A DNA stretch of 64,000 nucleotides from Prochlorococcus marinus bv. HNLC2 (GTDB taxonomy: Bacteria; Cyanobacteriota; Cyanobacteriia; PCC-6307; Cyanobiaceae). Under the pieces are notes generated by a model. It was given only the letters and a program-made list of their open reading frames with translations, made no database searches and was not told the DNA's origin. The stretch spans positions 432,556-496,555 of the forward strand of contig GL947595.1 of the NCBI GenBank assembly GCA_000218745.1, written 5' to 3'. The first letter of the stretch is position 1; the number at the start of each line of letters is the position of its first letter. Positions 38,179-46,789 of this stretch are shown piece after piece. Both the position numbers and the translations under genes were made by a program.

Positions 38179-39703
38179 AATCTAATTTATTAATTATTGG
38201 TTTAGGTTCAGGAAGTTCATAATCTAATGGTAATAAACCCCAATTTAATTTTTCTTTCCAAGATTTATTATCATTATTTAATTGTCCCAATTGTATAAGA
38301 ATATTACATGAAAGATTTGGTAAAATTGGTTGCAATAGTAATCCAATAATCCTACAGGATTCAAGTACATTATAAATTATAAATTTTACATCCTCAATAT
38401 TTTTATCATCTTTTATTAATGTCCATGGTTGCTTATCATTTAGATATAAATTTATAAAAATAGCAAATTTAAGTATCTCATTAGAAGCAAGATCAATTTT
38501 ATATTTTTCAAAAAAGGATATATATTTATCTATGGTTTTATTTGCATAATCTTTAATCTTAGAATCATTTTTATCTTCTAGATTTGGTGTTTTATTGTTA
38601 AACCATTTTCTAGACATAGATGAACTTCTATTTAATAAATTACCTATTGTATTTGCTAAATCGTTATTAATAATATCTACGAATCTTTTATTTTGAAAAT
38701 CACCATCATTACCAAGAGCAATATCCTTTAATAAATACCATCTAACAGCTTCATTTCCATATTTAGTAAGTAATATTTCCGGATCTAGAATATTACCAAG
38801 ACTTTTTCCCATTTTTTGCCCTTCTCTAGTTAAAAAACCATGACCGAAAACTTTTTTTGGAGGACTTATTCCAGCAGATAAAAGCATGGCAGGCCAATAA
38901 ATAGCATGAAATCGTAAAATATCCTTACCTATAATGTGAATGTTTGCTGGCCATCCCATAACAATTGAATCTTCTAATGTATTTTTAGATTCCTCCATAG
39001 ATATTGCGCTTATATAGCCTAAAAGAGCATCAAACCAAACATAAAAGGTATGAGAATTGTGATCTGGAACTTTTATACCCCAATCTAAATTAGTTCTTGA
39101 GATAGAAAAATCCTTAAGTCCTTTGGAAACAAAATTTATAATTTCATTTTTTCTCTCTTTTGGTTCAATAAAATCTTCTTTATTAATTAATTCCTCAATT
39201 TGATTCTGATATTTTGATAATCTAAAAAATAAGTTTTCTTCATCTCTCCATTCAAGATTTTTCTTATGAATAGGGCATTGAGCTAATGGTGAATTATCTG
39301 GATTGTCTTTAAATTCCTCACATCCAACACAATACCAACCTTTCTGAATACCCATATAAATATCATCTGATTTTATTACTTTCTGATAAAATTCATTTAC
39401 TATATTTGCATGATGTTCCGAACTTGTTCGGATAAATTTATCAAAACTTATTTCCCACTTTTTCCAGTTTTCAATAAAAGAATCTGATATCTCATCACAG
39501 TGAGATTGAGGACTAACTTTTTTTTCAGATGCTGTTCTTTGAATTTTTAATCCATGTTCGTCAACGCCTGTAATAAAAATAACTTTTTCACCTAATAGTC
39601 TTTTATATCTAGCTATTGAATCACAAATAATTGTTGTATAGACACTTCCCAAATGTGGTTTATCATTAACATAATAAAGAGGAGTTGTAATGGTAAATGT
39701 CAT
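38171..39703 (-). CDS. metG: Methionyl-tRNA synthetase
   Basis: A 510-residue class I aminoacyl-tRNA synthetase. N-terminal ITTPLYYVNDKPHLGSVYTT contains the HIGH-equivalent (PHLG), with zinc-binding cysteines in CVGCEEF and CPIHK, the FYVWFDALLGYISA block, and the KMSKS-equivalent GQKMGKSLGN. A C-terminal anticodon-binding helical domain follows. No tRNA-binding C-terminal extension is seen, as in the short form. It is followed by lptC with an 8-bp overlap. Confidence 0.96.
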   Translation of the reverse strand: MTFTITTPLYYVNDKPHLGSVYTTIICDSIARYKRLLGEKVIFITGVDEHGLKIQRTASEKKVSPQSHCDEISDSFIENWKKWEISFDKFIRTSSEHHANIVNEFYQKVIKSDDIYMGIQKGWYCVGCEEFKDNPDNSPLAQCPIHKKNLEWRDEENLFFRLSKYQNQIEELINKEDFIEPKERKNEIINFVSKGLKDFSISRTNLDWGIKVPDHNSHTFYVWFDALLGYISAISMEESKNTLEDSIVMGWPANIHIIGKDILRFHAIYWPAMLLSAGISPPKKVFGHGFLTREGQKMGKSLGNILDPEILLTKYGNEAVRWYLLKDIALGNDGDFQNKRFVDIINNDLANTIGNLLNRSSSMSRKWFNNKTPNLEDKNDSKIKDYANKTIDKYISFFEKYKIDLASNEILKFAIFINLYLNDKQPWTLIKDDKNIEDVKFIIYNVLESCRIIGLLLQPILPNLSCNILIQLGQLNNDNKSWKEKLNWGLLPLDYELPEPKPIINKLDYD

Positions 39704-39759
39704 CGATATTTCCCTAATATTAAATAACTATTATTTCATATTGAGTTAAAAATTTTAAA

Positions 39760-40947
39760 TTAATTTATAAATTCTAAAAGATTGGATTCATCGTTATTAC
39801 TATATTTAATTTTATAGATTTTATTAGTATAAGTATCAATAGAAATATAAAGTTTAATGAGTATTTCTAGGTAATATTCAGGAAAGTATACCAATGCAAT
39901 ATTTTTTTTTGGATTTATCCATCTTATAAAAATTATTTTAAAAAACTCTTCATTATTTTTTTTAAAAAATTTTCTTAAGTATTTAAATTTATTTTGTTTG
40001 ATAATATCATTAACATCCTTTAATTTTGATTTATATTCATTAATTAAATCATCAATCTCAGCTTCACTTATTAATGGATAATTATTAAAGTAAAAATATA
40101 TCTGTTTTTGAATAATTAAATCTATGTATCTTCGTAAAGGAGAAGTAACTTGAGTATATGATTCTAGACCTAATGTCTCGTGATTATTTGGTTTTCTTGA
40201 AATAAAACTTTTACCTATATATTGTTTTAATATGGAAAATTTTATTAAACTTGAACTATTTCTTTTAAGGATTTCATTGGCATCACAATTAATTTTTTGA
40301 GATCTGAATGGGGCTGGTATTTTATTTTTTATTAAAAAATCACTAATAACAAATCCCATTAAGATCATTGATTCAGATACAAGTGTATGTGCAGGGGTAG
40401 ATTCATATTTTTCAAAACAAATTTCATCATCAATTAAACATAGCTTAGAAAAAGGTGCATTAAAAGTGATAGCTCCACATTCTTTCCTGTAATTAAAACT
40501 ATTTTCTAAAATTTTTTTTATATTAATTAATTCATATTCTTCTTTAGGTTCTAGATCTAAAATTTCATTAGTATCTTCATATGTCAATTCATAATCTGGC
40601 TTAATTATTGTTTCGAGTATCTTATAAGATTTTATTGAACCATTTTTATTGAATTCTATACAGGCACTTAATGTTTCAGACACCTTATTCATTTTTAAAT
40701 TAGCAATATTGATAATATGCTCTGGAAGCATTGGTCTATAGTCATCAACAAGATAAAGACTTGAAACTTTCTTTCTACACTCAAGATCAATATTTGAATT
40801 ATGTTTGAATAATTTTGCAGGATAAGAAATATGTACCCATAAATACTTGGGTTTATCTTCTATAAATTCCAATGAAATTGCATCATCAATCTCATGTGGA
40901 TTTTTAGAATCAATAATAAACGTTTTAAGACTTGTTAAATCTTTCAA
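39760..40947 (-). CDS. RNB-domain exoribonuclease (RNase II-like)
   Basis: A 395-residue 3'-5' exoribonuclease made mainly of the RNB catalytic domain. The active site is intact: FIIDSKNPHEIDDAIS (near residue 17), the VHISYPAKLFKH block, PAPFRSQKI, and TSPLRRYIDLIIQKQ near residue 265. It lacks a clear N-terminal cold-shock domain and has only a weak C-terminal part, so it is shorter than RNase II or R. Lies next to rpsR and rpmG on the same strand. Compare the inactive RNB homologue at 24657-26873. Confidence 0.9.
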   Translation of the reverse strand: MKDLTSLKTFIIDSKNPHEIDDAISLEFIEDKPKYLWVHISYPAKLFKHNSNIDLECRKKVSSLYLVDDYRPMLPEHIINIANLKMNKVSETLSACIEFNKNGSIKSYKILETIIKPDYELTYEDTNEILDLEPKEEYELINIKKILENSFNYRKECGAITFNAPFSKLCLIDDEICFEKYESTPAHTLVSESMILMGFVISDFLIKNKIPAPFRSQKINCDANEILKRNSSSLIKFSILKQYIGKSFISRKPNNHETLGLESYTQVTSPLRRYIDLIIQKQIYFYFNNYPLISEAEIDDLINEYKSKLKDVNDIIKQNKFKYLRKFFKKNNEEFFKIIFIRWINPKKNIALVYFPEYYLEILIKLYISIDTYTNKIYKIKYSNNDESNLLEFIN

Positions 40948-40960
40948 AAACTCAATTTAA

Positions 40961-41182
40961 TTAACCTTCAGGGTTAACAAAGGGTAGTAAAGCTACTATT
41001 CTTGCTCTCTTTACAGCTAATGTAAGATCTCTTTGCTGCTTAGCTGTTAAACCTGTCATTCTTCTTGGTAAAATCTTTCCTCTTTCAGTAATGAATTTCT
41101 TTAATAATTCAACATCCTTATAATCAATGGGATCTCCTGGTTTTATGGGAGAAAGTTGTTTTTTAAAAATTGAGTTTGTCAT
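40961..41182 (-). CDS. rpsR: 30S ribosomal protein S18
   Basis: A 73-residue ribosomal protein with the S18 pattern: [39 protein letters not shown], and the C-terminal [12 protein letters not shown]. It follows rpmG by 9 bp and precedes the RNB exonuclease by 13 bp, giving a small same-strand operon rpmG-rpsR-rnb. Confidence 0.97.
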   Translation of the reverse strand: MTNSIFKKQLSPIKPGDPIDYKDVELLKKFITERGKILPRRMTGLTAKQQRDLTLAVKRARIVALLPFVNPEG

Positions 41183-41191
41183 AATAAAAAA

Positions 41192-41389
41192 TTACTTAAT
41201 TTCTTTGTGAATGGTCATTTTATTTAATTGTGGACAGAACTTTTTAAGTTCAAGTCTTTCAGTTGTATTTCTGCGATTTTTTTCAGTTGTGTATCTAGAA
41301 ACACCAGGCGAGCGTTTCTCTGACGCAGGTGCTGTTCGACATTCTGTGCATTCTAGAGTTACAACTATTCTTGTACCTTTTTTCGCCAT
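41192..41389 (-). CDS. rpmG: 50S ribosomal protein L33
   Basis: A 65-residue L33. The correct start is the ATG at 41389, giving [17 protein letters not shown]; an upstream ATG at 41437 adds 16 residues (MFNLYNRK...) that are not part of this family. The two cysteines CTEC are kept, but the second pair is not (KKFCPQLNK has one), as often seen in cyanobacteria. [19 protein letters not shown] is typical. Confidence 0.95.
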   Translation of the reverse strand: MAKKGTRIVVTLECTECRTAPASEKRSPGVSRYTTEKNRRNTTERLELKKFCPQLNKMTIHKEIK

Positions 41390-41487
41390 TTTAATTAGGA
41401 CTTTATTGTATAATTTTCTATTGTACAGGTTAAACAAACTATTTTGAAAGTACTTGTTTAATTTTTTAGAACTTACTTAAAAAATTT

Positions 41488-43953
41488 ATGAAAGTCTCCC
41501 AAAATTGGTTAAAAGAATTAGTTGATATAAATTCTACTCCTGAAGTACTTGCTGAAAAACTTTCTATTGGAGGCTTTGAAGTTGAGTCTCTTAAAGATAC
41601 TTCTCTTCAAGTCAAAGGCGTTTTACTAGGAAATGTTTTATCAGTAGAGAAACATCCAAATTCTACTAAATTATCTGTTTGCCAAGTTGATATTGGAAAT
41701 AAAAATATTCTTCAAATAGTTTGTGGGGCAAGAAACATTAAATCAGATATTCATGTATACGTTGCTACTGTTGGTTCTTATTTATCATCAATTGGTTTAT
41801 CTATTAAAAAAAGCGAAATAAGGGGTGTATCTAGTGAAGGCATGATCTGTTCTTTAGAAGAATTAGGCTTAGATTCTAATAGCGATGGTATAGAAATCAT
41901 AGATCCCTTGACGATAAAAGATCATAAATTAGGTACTGAAGCATCAAAAATACTAGGATTGAATGATCATATATTTGATCTTGCTATTACAGCTAATAGG
42001 CCTGATGGTATGTCTGTAATTGGTATTGCGAGAGAAATTTCAGCATTACTTCAAACAAAGTTAACACTTCCTCCAGAACATGAAATTATTAACTTGAATG
42101 CTTTTAAATAAGACAAATTGTGTCAGGAAACGATAAATAAAGAATGTATTTATACACTTTCTTATATTGATAATGTCAATGGTAAACAAACATCTCCAAA
42201 GTGGATAAAAGAAAGATTAGAAAAATCAGATATAAAATCTAAAAATCTTATTGTTGATATTACTAACTATATCCTTCTTGAACAAGGACAGCCACTTCAT
42301 GCATTCGACTTAGAAAAATTATCTCAATTAATAGGAAGAGAAGTTTTACCTGAAGATTTTGGAGTTAGAAAAGCAAAAAATGGAGAATTTTTAACGGCTT
42401 TAGATGGAATTAAATATGAACTTAATGAAAATATAAGTATAGTAGTTTGCAGTGATAAGCCTGTTGCAATAGCTGGCGTAATAGGAGGACTTGAAACGGC
42501 AGTAACGGAACAAACAAGCTCAATAATTTTAGAGGGAGCAGTTTTTAATCCATCAATAATTAGAAAGTCAAGTAGAGAAGTAGGAATAAGAACCGAATCA
42601 AGTAGCAGATTTGAAAAAGGAATTTCATTTAGAAATACTTTAAATTCGCTCTCAAGAGCTTTCTATTTACTAAACCAATATTTTAAAGAATCAAAACCTA
42701 CTATTTATTCATCAAAGATTATAAACAAAGAGAAAAAATCAATCAAACTAAGAAGAGAAAGGATTTTTAAAATTTTAGGACCTATTGTTTATAACTCAAA
42801 AGATGAATTGGGAAAGATACAAGTTATAAAAAGAAATTTAAATGATAGAGAAATTACAGATAAATTGAAATTAATAGGATGTGAACTTCATAACCAAAGC
42901 TATGGATGGGATGTTGAGGTTATTTCAAATAGATCAAGTGATCTCATAAGAGAAATAGATCTAATAGAAGAGATTGCTAGATTGATTGGTTATGATCAGT
43001 TTGATCAAAATTTACCTGCACCAATTAAACCAGGGAAATTAAATAGTTATCAATTAGCCAAAAGAAAACTAAAAAATGGTTTTGTTATTAGTGGTTTTAA
43101 CGAAGTTTTAACTTATTCATTGGTTTCAGATGAAGATAAAACTAGAATAAAAATTTCTAACCCACTTTTACAAGAGACAAGTTGTTTAAGAAATAATATT
43201 TGGCAAGAGCATATAAGAATATGTAATCAAAATATTAAAGCTGGAAGAGAATCATGCTGGATATTTGAAACTGGAAATATATTTGTGAATGCATCAACTA
43301 ATAATCAAATAGAAATATTAAGTGGAGCAATATCTGGAAATAATTATGATGAAAAATGGGAATTTTCAGGTAAATCATCTGAATTAAATTACTACCAAGC
43401 CAGAGGTAAACTTAGGCAAGTATTTTCACATTTAAATGTTTCTGTAATTGATAAACCAACTGATAAATATAAATATTTACACCCTGGAAGAACTTCATTA
43501 TTAATTATAGAAGGAAAGGAAGCAGGTTACTTTGGTCAAATTAATCCAAAATATATTGCGGAAAAGAAATCTCTTAAAAATCTATTTTTATTTAGTATTG
43601 ATATTGATAAATTATTAATGGCAGCTATTCGTACAAATAAATGGACACCAATATTTAAGGATTATCCAATAGTTCCTAAAATAGAAAGGGATATTAATTT
43701 TATATTTAACAAGGATTATTTAGTTAGCGATATTATAGGAAATATTAAAAAATCAGGTAAACCTATCCTAGAGGAGGTTAAATTAATAGATATTTATAAT
43801 GATGATAATTTGGATGATAAATTTGTTAGTTACACATTCAGACTTTCTTATAGAGATAAGGAGAAAACTTTAGTAGAAAATGATGTTGTAGAAATTAATG
43901 AATTAATAATAAAAAATATAGAAAAGAAATTCTCAGCCAAACAAAAAATCTGA
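41488..43953 (+). pseudogene. pheT: Phenylalanyl-tRNA synthetase beta subunit, interrupted by an in-frame stop
   Basis: PheRS beta carries the tRNA-binding and editing domains of the alpha2beta2 enzyme. Codons from ATG 41488 read through the N-terminal tRNA-binding domain (KGVLLGNVLSVEKHPNSTKL), B1/B5-type regions (LAITANRPDGMSVIGIAREI), then hit TAA at 42109-42111. The same frame continues at once (DKLCQETINKECIYTLSYI) through the B3/4 editing region (LIVDITNYILLEQGQPLHAFDLEK) and the FDX-ACB domain (FKDYPIVPKIERDINFIF) to 43953. Total length about 820 codons is normal, so one substitution (for example CAA to TAA) is the whole disruption. A restart at TTG 42118 is possible but would split the protein. 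Confidence 0.85.
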
Positions 43954-43978
43954 AATTAAGTCTTATAAGTTTCATAAT

Positions 43979-43996
43979 AGTCTTATAAATAGTCTA
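43979..43996. repeat. Left copy of an 18-bp inverted repeat
   Basis: AGTCTTATAAATAGTCTA. Reverse complement of the sequence at 44480-44497 with one mismatch. The two copies are about 480 bp apart inside the intergenic region after pheT. Confidence 0.6.
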
Positions 43997-44060
43997 ATAA
44001 CAGGTCTCATGCAAGACAGGCAATACTTTACTTTTAAAAATCCTACGCCTATGAATATAA

Positions 44061-44081
44061 TATATATATATATATATATAT
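44061..44081. repeat. TA dinucleotide run
   Basis: About ten TA units in a row. Such tracts are prone to length change by slippage. No function seen. Confidence 0.9.
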
Positions 44082-44297
44082 GCAAATCATCGCGATTTAT
44101 TTCATGTACTTTATTTCCAGAAATAAAACTCATTGAATTTGAGAATTAAATGGTAAGGATTAAATATAGATGCTAAAAATTAAATCAGATAATAACTAAT
44201 CAAAGATATATTTTCCTTAACTGAATCTAAGGAGCTACACAAATTAATGTATAAATAATAGGATTTAATTAAACATCTGCATAGATTTATTGCCGAA

Positions 44298-44312
44298 CTG
44301 TCTTTAAGACAG
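44298..44312. other. Short dyad CTGTCTTTAAGACAG
   Basis: Seven-base arms around a single central base. Could be a protein-binding palindrome; the short loop makes it a poor hairpin in RNA. No gene start nearby. Confidence 0.4.
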
Positions 44313-44479
44313 CACTACCAATGTAAAAAATCAGTTATATCAGTGTTTCTATTCTAATATTATATTTTGGACACCAATAGGACTTGTTTTAGGCTTTTTT
44401 AATATGCTCAATGTCAGTATTCGTTTGTGATGATATAAAACATAGGTTATTATCATTATTCTTATATGAGATTATATAA

Positions 44480-44497
44480 TAGACTATTTATAAGTCT
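44480..44497. repeat. Right copy of the 18-bp inverted repeat
   Basis: TAGACTATTTATAAGTCT, pairing with 43979-43996 at 17 of 18 positions. The surrounding sequence repeats the words CTTATATGAG and CTCATATAAG, which are also inverted relative to each other. Confidence 0.6.
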
Positions 44498-44989
44498 CAT
44501 ATAAGATAGTTAATAAAATAGTTTTTTCTTATCTATTTTCCCGTTATACACTTATATTGATTTCAGATATTTATTAAATTGATTAATGTATTTTTAATTA
44601 GCAAGATTAAATAAAATAAATTAATACTTTTCTAAATTATATTTTTCGGACTTTCTCGGGCAATAAGTTGTTCAATTGAATTGGGCAGAAAATTATTAGT
44701 CTTATTTGTATTGTATAAGAATAGATGTAAGACCTATTCTAAGTCTTATATGAGATTAATAATATTTATTCTTTAACAAATTTTCTAAAAAAATTTTTTT
44801 GATGATATAAATCTAATTAAAATATTTTATATTATGTAGTTAATTATTTCTTATAAAATAAGTTCTAAAAATTATTTAATTATTTTCATTTTTATAATTA
44901 TTAATTTTTTATATTTAGAAATTGGATGATCTATTTTTCGCGTTTTTATAATAAATTTTTTTAATATATTAATACTAATTATATTTAAA

Positions 44990-45160
44990 GTGTTATTTTT
45001 TTGTACCCCAAAATCAAGTAAAGAATCTAAAAAATTTTTTCAAATAAAAAAACTAGAGATGCTTCAAAATATAAAAGATTCTTTGGAGAGAAAAACTGCT
45101 TCAGTAAATGCATCTATTGAAGTATTAGAAAAGCAGATTGACAGAGATAAAGAAAATTAA
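44990..45160 (+). CDS. Small coiled-coil-like protein
   Basis: A 56-residue gene from GTG 44990 to TAA 45158. The sequence SKESKKFFQIKKLEMLQNI followed by DSLERKTASVNASIEVLEKQ looks like one continuous charged helix and is coding in style, although the usual ATG is absent until residue 24 (33-residue form from 45059). I think the longer form is right because SKESKKFFQIKKLEML forms one unit with the rest. It is convergent with the Ap4A phosphorylase gene, whose stop is at 45161. Function unknown. Confidence 0.5.
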   Translation: MLFFCTPKSSKESKKFFQIKKLEMLQNIKDSLERKTASVNASIEVLEKQIDRDKEN

Positions 45161-45987
45161 TTAAAGAAAATTCTCCAACAACTTTTCAGGTCCATTAATT
45201 TTCAAATATCTTGTATCAGATTTTTCTGTTACTAATAAATATCCTGCAAATCCTAGACCATTAACACTAAAACCATAAAGTTTATCATTAGATCTTTTTA
45301 TTAATGCTATCCAATTATTAGTAATCAATAAATTATATGGTTTCTTAGGTTTATTATCTATGAGAGGATCTCCTATTCCAATGTTCCTGGATAAATCCAT
45401 ATAATTCTCATATATAATATTTATGTCACAAGAAAAATCAAATGATTTAACGATAATATTTTTAAAAAGCTTTTTGTTAACCTCACCTTTTTTGAAATTT
45501 AAAAACCACTTTTCTCTTGGACATATATTTTCATTATGACTTCTTCTCAATAATTGTATATGTCGGTGAGGTTGGCTTGCTCCGGCTAAAGGACTACTAT
45601 TGAAAAACCAAAGTCCAGATGTATCTTTATTTACTGCCTTAATTGCTTTCCAATCATTAAGATCTAACCATCCATTTTGAGGCATCCATTTATTTGTAAT
45701 TAATAAAATATGTCCTAATTGAACAGGATATTTATTTAGTATTAATTGATGAAATTGACCTATCTTTCCAATTTCTAATATTTTTTCCCATGGATTAAAT
45801 GGATTAATTTTTGGACCAATATTTACATCCCTTTTAAATTTACTAGTATCTAATCTTCTTATTAAAAAGTCATTTTTATCATAAAACTCTTTAGTTATAT
45901 CGATGTACTTAGTGGAAATAGATGACCTTTATCAATAGAAATTTTGGTTTTTTCAAGGGCTTTTTCCCAATATATTTCTCTTCGCAT
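45161..45987 (-). pseudogene. ATP adenylyltransferase (Ap4A phosphorylase), frameshifted near its start
   Basis: The downstream part (ORF from 45685) holds the conserved core: FNSSPLAGASQPHRHIQLLRR, with the HxHxQ-type catalytic histidines, and GLWFF. Upstream the same frame continues to TKEFYDKNDFLIRRL and GQFHQLILNKYPVQLGH, but has no start. The true N-terminus (MRREIYWEKALEKTKISIDK) is in another frame from ATG 45987 and stops at TAA 45895. A single indel near 45900-45925 therefore separates the first ~28 residues from the rest. The enzyme splits diadenosine tetraphosphate by phosphorolysis. With the correction the protein would be about 274 residues, normal for the family. Confidence 0.8.
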
Positions 45988-46039
45988 TAGAAATTAATTA
46001 GGTTATAAATATTAATCTAAGAAAAATTTTTATTTTTTA

Positions 46040-46435
46040 TTACTGATTTTTAATATATTGATATTTTTTTAATTCATCGAGTGAAATATCTTTTAAGACA
46101 TTGATATTTGTTGATTCAAGTATTACTAATGGTGCAAGACCGTCTTCCATGGCTTGTTTCCATCTGTTGAGGCAAATACACCATTTATCTCCTTCTTTAA
46201 GCCCAGGGAAAGAATATTGAGGCATTGAAGTTATTAGATCGTTTCCTTGGGATTTACTGTAATTCAAGAAATTATTATCCATAATGCAACACATTGTATG
46301 ATTACCATGATCGTTTTTGTCAAAATGACAAAACCCGTCTCTAAACCAACCCGTTAAAGGGTTGCAACTGCAAGTTTGTAGCGGAGTACCCAAGACATTC
46401 AATTCTTTTGAAGATAATTGTAAATTGCTTTTCAT
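46040..46435 (-). CDS. DUF2237 family protein
   Basis: A 131-residue protein of the DUF2237 family, common in cyanobacteria. Typical segments: NVLGTPLQTCSCNPLTGWFRDGFC, MCCIMDNNFLNYSKSQGNDL, and GDKWCICLNRWKQAMEDGLAP. The many conserved cysteines suggest metal or redox binding, but no function is known. Start ATG at 46435. Confidence 0.88.
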   Translation of the reverse strand: MKSNLQLSSKELNVLGTPLQTCSCNPLTGWFRDGFCHFDKNDHGNHTMCCIMDNNFLNYSKSQGNDLITSMPQYSFPGLKEGDKWCICLNRWKQAMEDGLAPLVILESTNINVLKDISLDELKKYQYIKNQ

Positions 46436-46546
46436 AATTATAAAAAAAGGTAAAAAAATAATAAATACTACGACATTCTTGTGAAATAAGGTTGACGAAT
46501 GTGGGGGGTAAAGAGGTAAAAAGTTCTATAAGGGTTTTTTATCTTT

Positions 46547-46765
46547 ATGGATTGGGAATTCACTGAAGACTCAGCTTTTAAAGCTTTATATGATGCATTT
46601 AAAGAAAGTGATGAAACTTCTGCTATAGAATTTTTAGCAAGTGATGGAGCTTCATATTATTTGGAGCTTATGCAGAATGCAGCTGGAGAAGGCATAGACC
46701 TAAGTGAAGCAGAAACAATGGATGAATTTCAAGAAGGAATCATAGATTACTTAGAAAATAAATAG
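46547..46765 (+). CDS. Small acidic hypothetical protein
   Basis: A 72-residue acidic helical protein (MDWEFTEDSAFKALYDAF, then SAIEFLASDGASYYLEL and EAETMDEFQEGIIDYLE). No cysteine or membrane segment. Looks real but family not recognised. It lies between the DUF2237 gene (divergent) and metH (convergent). Confidence 0.6.
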   Translation: MDWEFTEDSAFKALYDAFKESDETSAIEFLASDGASYYLELMQNAAGEGIDLSEAETMDEFQEGIIDYLENK

Positions 46766-46789
46766 AGCTAACCTAATTATAAAAAATAA

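Larger units (their letters stand above)
43954..44989. other. Long intergenic region with inverted repeats and a TA tract
   Basis: About 1 kb between pheT and a small gene, with no ORF above about 25 codons. It contains an 18-bp inverted repeat pair (43979-43996 and 44480-44497, 17 of 18 matching), several further copies of AGTCTTAT-like words, a TA run (44061-44081), and a short dyad CTGTCTTTAAGACAG (44298-44312). No tRNA, tmRNA, 6S or RNase P RNA was recognised. It may hold regulatory RNA or be a remnant of an element. Confidence 0.5.

Noticed and set aside
41192-41437. Longer L33 start at 41437
   Set aside because: The extra 16 residues precede the conserved MAKKGTRI start and are not part of the family.
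42109-42111. Selenocysteine or pyrrolysine recoding at the pheT stop
   Set aside because: The codon is TAA, not TGA or TAG, and no recoding genes are seen.
43954-44989. tmRNA, 6S RNA or RNase P RNA in the pheT-downstream gap
   Set aside because: None of the conserved core sequences was recognised.
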